From assembly GCA_963662155.1 (NCBI GenBank), contig OY759263.1:14543260-14607259 (forward strand): a stretch of 64,000 nt of DNA, written 5' to 3'. This DNA comes from Lamellibrachia columna. Taxonomy: Eukaryota > Annelida > Polychaeta > Sabellida > Siboglinidae. The notes below the pieces were generated by a model. That model was not told the origin of the DNA. It saw only the letters and a list, made by a program, of their open reading frames with translations, and did not search any database. Both the position numbers and the translations under genes were made by a program. Below, one piece after another: positions 32,258 to 44,200 of the stretch (position 1 is its first letter; every line of letters starts with the position of its first letter).

Positions 32258-35200
32258 GTATGTTTTGTGTGAACTAGCCGCAAAAACATCAAACTAACTA
32301 AACTTTAATATTTACCCATTAAACAACTTACATGAGATGACATGCCGGGTGCTGGTGATTTCGGCCCGGTGATTTCTTCCCACTTTTTAATGGTGTGAAT
32401 GGTGGTGATGTTTGCCCATAGGTATTTTGGCTTGATGATTTCGGACCATGCGCATATTTTCCATACCTAAGCCTAAGGCTAAGCCTAAGGATACTGAGGC
32501 CAGTGAGGGTGGTTCTGATCGCAAGATCCATAAATTTGGTTCCTCGGCTCGGGCTAAAAGACGATGTCAGTGATCAGATCTTTGACTTTAGAATCTAACA
32601 ATGGTTCATAAGTTCCAGTTCTATTTGTTGGTAATAATGGTGCTTCATATAATCACATAAATCGCCTTAATTGGTTAGGTGAATTCGACCAGATTTAAGT
32701 TATGTGGTTTACGAATGTCATAGTTATATTACTACAAAATATTATTGTAAAAATCTCGTTAAGTCTGTTGCATTTGTAATACTTAGTATATATTTATAAT
32801 TTTAGGAATTTTAATAAATTGCCAATTGACATCATCCTGTTTTGCTAGTTCGAGAGGTGACAGTTTAACAGGACATTGTGACACTGAATTTGTTTGTATT
32901 TATAACATTTCAGTTGTTTGAGAGAATATCACTTTATTGAGATATATATATATATATATATATGCATATAATGAAGTATAGAAAAACTATCCAAGCACCA
33001 TTCAATCAGTCAATAAAAATATTAATTTCCAACAACACATACAGTCAGCATATTATAGTATGGCATTATGTAATTGAATAAAAGGTCATGAATATAATGT
33101 AGAATGCTATGCCAAACTATCATAGTCGTAGCTAATAATAACGGAGAGAGTTGAAGCTTACTCTTATGTTTACTCCACTTACAAAGTAGATTACTAATTA
33201 CAATACCTATACAAGTTCCGTGATACTAAAGATTTAGATTATGAATGCAAGTATAATTTCAAAATAACAAATAATGAACTTCAGAAAATAGTCAAAACTG
33301 TAAATACTCAAATAAGTACATATAAAACACATTATATTTCACAATTCCAGTTCACCCTTATATCTATCAATTATACATGATTTGTACAATGTTTTTGAAC
33401 CAGGAAATACTATGACATTTTTTTCTGGCTTGCAGATAAACTATTCATTCCAAAGCTTTACGCCAACTGTAGATATACACATAGCCTTCATTGTTGTACA
33501 AACATAAATTTGTTTAATATTACCTCTCTGTCTTGTAATGTAACAATAATTATCATCTATAAAATGGAAATGTGTTATATTCAATAAATTACCAAGTACT
33601 TTACAATATCAGCCCAGACAATGATAAATAGTAAGCTTAAAGACAAGAGTAAAGCATAGGTGGTGAACAAATTTGTGTAAATGAATTTGCATATCAGTTA
33701 ACCAATTTGGGCTGAAATCAGTATGCCCGCTGTGCTCGGGCTGAAGTCACCAAAGTTGTAGGCTGAAGTCACCAGTGAGTGTGGGCCGAACACACCAGGC
33801 CGAATTCACCTGTATTCAAAAGGAAGAGCTCTTTACATTTAGACAGTGTACACTTCAATTTATTTTGTATTATCTTAGGCCTAGTAAAAAAGAAACTAGT
33901 TTCTTGTCTGGACTTTTTTTAAAGAGGAGGAGGGATGCCCTTATTATTTACTATTTATGGATTTTTTTGCTATTTAAGGAAGATGGTGTAGAACCTCACT
34001 GTGGCTGATTTAGAGACACTGTTATTTTTCCTTTTATACAAAATGGAACACAATGTATATTACCATAAATCCTGCCATTCCATTTGCAAATTAGCAAATA
34101 CAATCCTTTTTTGTTGGAATGGCAGATGAATAGAAACATATATCAATGGAATATGACCCGTACATGTTACACAGGAAAACTATTTAAATTGACTAGAAAC
34201 AAACAAGAAGCAAACACGGTGTTGAATGTTTTTATGAATGTCATGTGTAGGTTTGGCCATGGTTTCATTAATTTGTATCACAGGCATAAAACTGAATGGT
34301 ATTTACATTGATTGAGACTGGTATTATGTAAATAAGCCTGCATAAAGACTATCTAAGGGTCATCACTCTTATTTTAGAGTATGTAGAATGCACACATACA
34401 GCCCTTCATCTTGTATGATGAATAAAGAGTGAATTGAAAGAGTCTAACAGTACTTTGCATGCAAGTTTTAGACAGACAAAGAAATGGGCGGGGACAAGAA
34501 ACTAGTTTAATTTTTACTGGGCCTTACTAAACTGTTGAATTACTAGTTGTTATTTCTATAAGTTACTTTCTGAGGTCGAGTTGCTCATCCATCATTTGAA
34601 CCTGTTTGACAGTTCACAAAGCCTATAAAACTGTTTACAAAATAAATTATAATAAATAAAACAACTACCTAGTGCATAGCTACATGTTTACATCCTATGA
34701 TGGATGTTAGCAAGTCTCCTGATGAGTAGGCACTGACTTGATGATGCCCCCATGGATTTGTCAGCCCCCTACCATAATTAATGTTTTGCTTTAATAATAC
34801 CCACAGAATGTATGCATGTACACACAAGCACATGTGTGCATGCACGCACGCACGCACGCACGCACGCATGCATGCACACATGCATACACACCCAAAGGTT
34901 CCACTGTTTCTGTTAATTAAATGTATATTTTTACATCTTATTCTGTTTCAGGGGAAGTTCACTGAACGACGTTAGTATTCTCAGAAGAATGCCAAATATT
35001 CAAGTTGTCAGCCTAAGGTGATAATGACTGCATATTTGATGATGCCAGTTTCATATGACAATGATATGAATGCCTTCAGACTTGACTAGTTTGGTATGAT
35101 ATGCAACTCTCAAAACATACTTAGTTTCATGCAGTTGATAACTATGACAATGTCGCATGACATTTCAAAGAATAAAATACAATAAAGGCATTTCTGTTGT

Positions 35201-38200
35201 GCTAAAATGCTCAAGAAATGCAAACTCGGCAGTGAATCACACAACCGCTAACTCCAAAAAAGTACTGACCCGACGGGAAAATGGGTGGTCACTGACCACT
35301 GGGTCAGCATATATTTCGAACACTAATGCACGCAGACACGCACTGTAGTCCTATTTTAAGGCCACCCTTTCTACAAAGAGGGGTATCCTTTTGTGAGGGG
35401 GCAGTTATCATGGGAAAGCCTTATTTGCTGCATCTCAGAGTGACCTCTGATGACAAGGTGGCCACTTGAGATAGGGACCTTATTAGAGGGCGACCACTGT
35501 ACATTCCTGTATGCCTATAAACTACAGTATATTGTGCTTATGAAATATAAACCAAACCAAGTATTTTTTAAATGCTTCACAAAATCATGGTTTTGCACAT
35601 TTATGCCACCGTCCTGTCCCACTGCCTTACATTCAATCAGTTCTAGTTTGTGTTTAGTTGGTGCTGCTGGAAGTGCAGGTTTTAGTGACGCGTCAAGTGT
35701 GGTAGTGGGTAGTTGTGTTTAGTTGGTGTTGCTGGCGGTGCATGTTTTAGTGACGTGTCAAGTGTGGTAGTGGGTAGTTGTGCTTGTCACCTCCGCTTTC
35801 AGCTTCCACCAATGGCTAGCTTTGGTGAAATGACAGGCACCGTGTGGGTAAGCCTTGTCTGCCAGTATAACAGCCTCTCCTAAAACAAGACTCATCATAA
35901 CCTCCCCGAGGTAACTAATGGATACTGGTCACTGTGAGGCACCAGGCAAATTAGACAAGGGATCTCCGAGCAGCATGGGGCCCCATGATGCTTGGACATG
36001 GCCTGCTGCTGTTACTAACCCATGTCCCAGCTATGGGCAACTAGCAACCCGCTGCCTTGCAGGCAGGCTTTTTATCCAAAGGCTGCAACCTACCTGTTGC
36101 TGGACATATCAGCCATGCTTTTCCTCCAGAGCACAGCAAAGTCAGTCGAGACAAGTGTCTTGGCTGTAAATCTCATGCCATCAAGTCATAAGGGCAAACC
36201 AGGAATACTTTCAAAATGCCCTGGCATTAGCTGCATCATCTTTGGATGGAGAGGACTCTCTGCTTGTCCATGATTCACAGGACAAAAAACAACATGGGAG
36301 ATGGTAGATACCGGTTCTAAGTTAACTGCTCGATTGGCATAGAGCATGATGCCAGGGACCACCTCCGACAGTGGGAGAGATGTTTGTCTCATGGTCAGTA
36401 TCCGCCTGCTCCAAACTGGTCAGCCCCTGGTCAATAGGGATCTGACCCGCCACAGTCTGTAGGTCTGCCTGGGTGTGCAGACCTATTATCAGACTGCAAT
36501 CCACACACCTACTGCAAAGATTCAACGAAAACTGTGCCTTGGCACGTGGAATATATGGACTGTGACACCTGGCTATGACTTGATCAACCGTGAACTGGCC
36601 AAAGGTCAGTTGATATTGCAGCACTCCAAGAAACAAGACTACTTGAGAAAGGCTCCATCAGAGAACTAGAGTACACAATATACTGGTCAGGGAAACCAGC
36701 TTGCTCCAAACGTCAACACGGCATTGGACTTGCTATGAAGAACACCTCATGCAACAAGCTTGAGGGACCGCATGCAATCTCTGATCGTGTTATGACAGCA
36801 TGCCTCTCTTTTGAGAAAGGTCATGCCACGATTATATGTGCCTATGCACCAACGTTGATAGCTCAACCAGAAGTCAAAGATCTCTTCTATGCAGCACTTG
36901 CGCAAGTAGTTGAGTCTGTGCTCAAATCAGACAAGCTAATCCTACTTGGGGACTTCAGTGCTCGCGTGGCCCGACAATATAGATACTTTCAGCATTGGAA
37001 AAATAAATGACAATGGACAACATCTCCTAGAGTTGAGTGCTAAATTCCATATCTGTGTCGCAAACACCTACACACAATACAAAGATCATCACAAGGTCTC
37101 CTGGAGGCATCTCAGATCCAAGACATGGCATCAACTACACCTCGTTCTGATTAGACGTCACCATCTGAATGATGTCACTAAAACTAGATCATATCGCAGT
37201 GCAGATTGCGACACAGATCATATTCTTGTTATTTCAAACATGAAATTGTCGCCTAAACCCTGCCACAGAGGAAAGCAACATGGGCAAACCAGAGTTGATA
37301 TAGCAAAAATTTGTATTCGACAACTGACTGCGGACTACAACACAACCCTGAAACACTGAGTTGGTCAATTAGAAGACAATGGGAATGCAAATGAGTACTG
37401 GCAGCTTCTCAAACAAACCATTCACCAATCAGCCTTGGACACTTTTGGCGTAAGTTCTCACCGCAACCCAGACTGGTTTGTTGCCAGTCTTGACACCATG
37501 AAACTGTCGATTGAAGCAAAACTTAAAACGCTTTTGGAATTCAAAAGCAGGCCAAATGTGACAACCAGTGCTCACTACAGAGAATCTCGAAGTCTAGCTC
37601 AAAGAAGTGCCAGACAAGCGCTTGATCTATACTATGTTGGCCTAAGTGAAGATATCAAGACAGCGGCAAAAACTGGGAACTTGAAAAGTATGTATGCAGG
37701 CATTAAAACAGCTATAGGCCCCACAATAAAGAAAACGGTGCCTCTCAGATCGAAAGATGGCGTCACACTAACAAAAAAGAGCTGACCAAATGAATTGATG
37801 GATTGAACACTTTTCCGATCTTTACGGCATGGAAAGGCCCTACACTGCGCCTGCAGTTGACAAAGTGCCATCCATGGAGATCATGGAAGAACTTGACGAT
37901 GTACCACAGTTCACAGAGATGGAGGCAGTTGTCGCCTGACTGTCAAATAACGAATACTCAGGCAGAGACGCGATTCCTGCAGACCTGGTCAAGGATGGCA
38001 GACAAGTGTTGTTATCACCGCTCTACAGTCTACTCTTAAAGTGCTGGCGAGAATGCACAGTCCCACAGGAAATGAGGGACTCAAATATAATCACTCTGTA
38101 CAAAAACAAGGGTGACAGAGGTGACTGCAATAACTACAGAGGAATATATCTGCTAAGTGTTGTAGGGAACATATTTGCACGTATTATTCTTACACGTCTA

Positions 38201-41200
38201 CAAACGCTGGCCGAACGAGTGTACCCTGATTCACAGAGTGGTTTCTGCTCAGGTAGAGTAACTGTAGATATGATTTGCTGTGTAAGACAACTACAAGAAA
38301 AAGCAAGGGAGCAACAGATGCCACTCCACGTGGCATTTGTGGATCTCACAAAACAAGGGAGTAACAGATGCCACTCCATGTGGCATTCGTGGATCTCACT
38401 AAACAAGGGAACGACCGAAGCCACTCCACGTGGCATTTGTGGATCTCACAAAACAAGGGAGCAACAGATGCCACTCCACATGGCATTTGTGGATCTCACT
38501 AAACAAGGGAGCAACAGATGCCACTCCACGTGGCATTTGTGGATCTCACTAAACAAGGGAGCAACAGATGCCACTCCACGTGGCATTTGTGGATCTCACT
38601 AAACAAGGGAGCAACAGATGCCACTCCACGTGGCCTTTGTGGATCTCACTAAAGCTTTTGACTATGTGAATCGAGAAGCGCTCTTCACTATTCTCAAGAA
38701 AGTTGGATGTCCTCCAGCCTTACTTGATCTTATCAAATCATTCCACGAAAACATGCAAGGCACTGCCCAAGTCGATGTGATGATATCAGAACCCTTTCCC
38801 ATTGTAGATGGTGTGAAGCAGGGCTGTGTTCTGGCCCCAACTCTTTTCGGGATATACTTCTCTGTAATATTGAGAGAAGTAAAGCAAAATGGTAACCTTG
38901 CTAATCCTGGTGTAGGCCTGAGAACCAGATTTGATGCCAATTTATTTTCTATGTCACACCTGAAGGCTAAGACCAAAACAACAACATTACATGTGTGCGA
39001 GGCCCTATATATTGATGACGCTGCCTTCTGCTCATTCCGAGGAACAGCTGCAGTCTATCATAGACATGCTTGCTCAGTGTTTGGCCTAAAAATAAGTGTC
39101 AAAAAGACTGTCATCAGGACTCAAGTAGCCAAGATCACTCTCAGTGATGAAGCACTCGAAACCGTGGAGAACTTCTTATACTTAGGCTCCGTCATGTCCA
39201 ACAATTTCACACTTGACAAGGAACTTAACACACGACTAAATAAAGCTGCAACATCCTTTGGAAGATTCTCAAAAAGAGTTTGGTCCAACAAGAGCCTGAC
39301 ACTACATACAAAACTGAAAGTGTATCATGTATGCGTGCTCAGCATCATTTTATATGGTGCAGAGACCTGGACTACCTATCGTAAACAGGAACTGAAATTA
39401 AACAGTTTCCACCTACGCTGCCTACATACTATCCTTGGCGTGAAATGGCAAGACAAAATTACCAACCTGGAAATCCTACAACGCTGCAACACAGCTCCAC
39501 TAAGCAGCATTTTAAGACAGAGATGGCTACTTTGGCTTGGTCACATACACCGTGTGCCCATTGACAGCCTTCCTAAACAAATTATGTATGGGGAGTTAAC
39601 TGGAGGCAAACGACCAGTTGGCTGACCCAAATTGAGATACAAAAATGTCATAAAAAGAGACCTGAAAGATTATGGCATCGATCCTATGCACTGGCAAACA
39701 ATTGCTGAAATACGACGTACCTGGCGAACCAATCTTACTGCCGGTTCTGCTATAGACATCAAAGCATACCAGATTCACCAGGAGATCAAGCGCGCAATGC
39801 GTCATGCTCGCAATCACCCAACATGATGCAGCAAACAAAAACATTGTCTCACAAGTCTGGTCACTACTACTAGTTTGAACCTATGTGATCATGTCAAATG
39901 CTGCCACAGTTGTGCGAATACCTCTTGCATGTTATTTTTTGTGTCGCCAAATGCGTCTTCAGAACCACTTCGCCATGATTCTCATCAGTGTCGAGATGAT
40001 GGTGGTGTCTCGGGGTGAAATTCCACTTTTTCAGAGAATAACCGTCTTTACTATGGGCGCTCACACTGGCTTGTAAGCCTGCGTGGCACTAGGCTTGACA
40101 ACAACAATTAGTGTTATGAGGATAAGGCAGAATGGAGGGAGCAATTCAGAACGACTGGAGACAAATGGCAGTACTTGTGGCAATGTCCCTACTTCAGTTG
40201 TTTGTATGTTAGCAATGTCCACATCTGAGGAACAAGTGCAGATGGGCATCACACTGCGGTGTCTTGACAACTAATTCTGACTAGTAAAAAATCCTACGGA
40301 AATAAAGGGGAGGAACCCCTTGGATTCGCCCATGTTACATTTACATATTTATTCAATACAAGTTGTGATCTCAGATTACAAATACCCATTGTGTACTTTC
40401 TGCTGTTGTATCCACCTGTCTGTTGTATCCACCTGTCTGTTGTATCCACCTGTCTGTTGTATCCACCTGTCTGTTGTATCCACCTGTCTGTTGCATCCAC
40501 CTGTGTGTTGTATCCACCTGTCTGTTGTATCCACCTGTCTGTTGCATCCACCTGTCTGTTGCATCCACCTGTCTGTTGCATCCGCCTGTCTGTTGCATCC
40601 GCCTGTCTGTTGCATCCGCCTGTCTGTTGCATCCGCCTGTCTGTTGCATCCACCTGTCTGTTGCATCCACCTGTCTGTTGCATCCACCTGTCTGTTGCAT
40701 CCACCTGTCTGTTGCATCCACCTGTCTGTTGCATCCGCCTGTCTGTTGCATCCGCCTGTCTGTTGCATCCGCCTGTCTGTTGCATCCACCTGTCTGTTGC
40801 ATCCGCCTGTCTGTTGCATCCGCCTGTCTGTTGCATCCGCCTGTCTGTTGCATCCGCCTGTCTGTTGCATCCGCCTGTCTGTTGCATCCGCCTGTCTGTT
40901 GCATCCGCCTGTCTGTTGCATCCGCCTGTCTGTTGCATCCGCCTGTCTGTTGCATCCGCCTGTCTGTTGCATCCGCCTGTCTGTTGCATCCACCTGTCTG
41001 TTGCATCCGCCTGTCTGTTGCATCCACCTGTCTGTTGCATCCACCTGTCTGTTGCATCCACCTGTCTGTTGCATCCACTTATTTGTTGTATGCAAAGCAA
41101 CATTCATTGTAACTATCTGCACAACTCTTGTCTTTACTGCTCCTCGTTTGTCTTTTGTTATGACGTCATTGCCATATGTTTGTGATGTCGTTGCGATGTG

Positions 41201-44200
41201 CTTGTGACATCAATGCAATACATTTTTGACATCACTGCGATATGTTTGTGACGTGACTGACATCACTGAAATGCCTGAAACTGATACATTTTGAAATTTT
41301 TCACAAAAATATTTTTTTTAGAATAATTTCCGAAAGTGGTTGTTTTACTTAGGTAAATGCATATGCAGTCAGGTTTATTATCTGCTGTCGTAAAAAGTAC
41401 ATACGCCACCTGTTGGCTAAGAATGAAACCACGGTTGTGGAATGTCTAAAAATGTAGTGGTAATGCACATGAATGTTGTCTAGAGAAGCTTGTTTTCCTT
41501 GCAGTGTCAATGAGATCACCAGTTTGGCTGACTTCGTCTGTTGTATAAACCTCGAGGAGTTGTACATTCGCAAGAACAACATCCTGGATTTGTCTGAGAT
41601 ATGCCATTTACGCAAGTTGCCGAAACTTCGAAACCTTTGGCTTGCCGACAATCCTTGTGCCACCGGCGACCTCTACAGGCTGACAGTTTTAAGGATGTTA
41701 CCAAATCTGCAGAAGCTAGACAATGTCGGTAGGGTCAAAAACAATGTCTTCCCCCCAATGCATGAAAGTTTGAATTACATCAACCTATGTACAAAAGGAT
41801 GCCCTAAATCACATTTTTAAACTGTTATGTTTTAACTGTCTAATAGGAGAAGATAAATGAGGCCCTAGAAAGAGGCCTTCAGTAACATGTTTACACTGTC
41901 ATGTTTCAGCCATCCAACAGGAGGAGATAAATGAGGCCCTAAAAGAGGCCTTCAGTCACATTTTTAAATGTCGTTTTTCAGCTGTCCAATAGGAGATAAA
42001 TGAGGCCCTAAAAGAGACCTTCAGTCACATTTTTAAATGTCGTTTTTCAGCTGTCCAATAGGAGATAAATGAGGCCCTAAAAGAGACCTTCAGCCACATT
42101 TTTAAATGTCGTTTTTCAGCTGTCCAATAGGAGATAAATGAGGACCTAAAAGAGACCTGTCACATTTTTAAATGTCGTTTTTCAGCTGTCCAATAGGAAA
42201 TAAATGAGGCCCTAAAAGAAGCCTTTAGTCACATTTTTTAAATGTTGTGTTCCAGCTGTCCAGCAGCAGGAGAAAAATTAAGCCTTAAAAGAGGCCTTCA
42301 CTTACATTTTTGCACTGTTCTGTTTCAGCTGTCCAACAGGAAGAGATAAATGAGGCCCTAGAAAGAGGCCTTGAGTTAAGTCTTGGCAGGAATGCAGTGC
42401 CATCAGCTGTGACCCCACCCCGTGCTGTTACCCCGACCCCTGCTCAGAACTGTGCCTCCCGTTCGCCGCCAGCTAGCCCCGCTCAGGTGAAGACAACAGA
42501 ATTGACAGGAATCCTTGATGTGACACGTCAGGTAGACAGCGACCGAGAGGATGGGACGGACGCGATGGTGGGGAGTCCAATCACGTTGACGTGGGAAGAA
42601 ACAAAGTGAGTCTTTATAGGCAAAGAATCTGATTGTTTTTATCATATTAAATCATGTTATATAGTATAAATCATGTTATATAGTATAAATAATGCAATAT
42701 AGTATAAATCATGTTATATAGTATAAATCATGTAATATAGTATAAATCATGTTATATAGTATAAATAATGTTATATAGTATAAACCATGTTATGTAGTAT
42801 AAACTATATCTGTTCTGACATCTGGACCACTCAAATGTGTTTTAATAAAGCATAATTTGTTCATGTAATTTGAATGTTATCTGTTTGATTTGAATGTTTC
42901 AACGTTCAAATTATATTTAAAAATTGTGGTCCATTAAAACACATTTGAGCGGTGAAGACATTATTTATACTATGTAACATGATTTGAAAATAAAAATCTA
43001 TCAAACTTTGTATCATTAATATGAAAAGTATCTACTATTTCTAACCAGACTTAAATCTCCATGCCCTTGTGTGAAAATGGAGACCCCTAGAATGAACTGC
43101 ATTCCCCTCAAATAATGACCCACATATTATTCCTGTGTAGAGTATCCTCAAGATAAAGTAAGATTTTGTTCTTTATGATTCAGTTACTAGGTCACTGCTA
43201 GGTTTCCTTGGTTGAGCTATGATGTATAATAACTCTCACAGTTACTAGGTCACTGCTAGGTTTCCTTGGTTGAGCTATGATGTATCATAACTCTCGCAGT
43301 TACTAGGTCACTGCTACGTTTCCTTGGTTGAACTATGATGTATCATAACTCTCGCAGTTACTAGGTCACTGCTAGGTTTCCTTGGTTGTACTATGATGTA
43401 TCATAACTCTCGCAGTTACTAGGTCACTGCTAGGTTTCCTTGGTTGAACTATGATGTATCATAACTCTCGCAGTTACTAGGTCACTGCTAAGTTTCCTTG
43501 GTTGAACTATGATGTATCATAACTCTCGCAGCATGACATTAAGTAAATCAATTTACCATAATTTTATTGGTAAGAGAGGTAAGTTCCTCTGTGTCCAGCT
43601 CCTAGGATCACTTCACACCTCAGCTGTCAGAGCAAACTCACCTCAGCTGTCAGAGTGTACTCACCTCAGCTGTCAGAGCAAACTCACCTCAGCTGTCAGA
43701 GCGAACTCACCTCAGCTGTCAGAGCGAACTCACCTCAGCTGTCAGAGCGAACTCACCTCAGCTGTCAGAGCGAACTCACCTCAGCTGTCAGAGCGAACTC
43801 ACCTCAGCTGTCAGAGCAAACTCACCTCAGCTGTCAGAGCGAACTCAACTCAGCTGTCAGAGCGAACTCACCTCTGCTGTCAGAGCGAACTCACCTCAGC
43901 TGTCAGAGCGAACTCACCTCAGCTGTCAGAGCAAACTCACCTCAGCTGTCAGAGCAAACTCGCCTCAGCTGTCAGAGCGAACTCACCTCAGCTGTCAGAG
44001 CGAACTCACCTCAGCTGTCAGAGCGAACTCACCTCAGCTGTCAGAGCAAACACACCTCAGCTGTCAGAGCGAACTCACCTCAGCTGTCAGAGCAAACTCA
44101 CCCCAGTTGTCAGAGCAAACTCACCTCAGCTGTCAGAGCGAACTCACCTCTGCTGTCAGAGCGAACTCACCTCAGCTGTCAGAGCAAACTCACCTCAGCT

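Larger units (their letters stand above)
35900..40290 (+). mobile_element. Decayed APE-type LINE in CFAP410 intron 2
   Basis: Endonuclease then reverse transcriptase coding pieces run in order over 36475-39826, in the host gene direction. The outer limits are estimated; I could not find a target duplication. Several frameshifts and stops make it inactive. The clade is not resolved (RTE-like or CR1-like). Confidence 0.8.

Noticed and set aside
40294..41207. Six overlapping frames of 229-295 codons
   Set aside because: They are the 17-bp minisatellite read in all registers. The peptides are pure repeat and no exon border is present.
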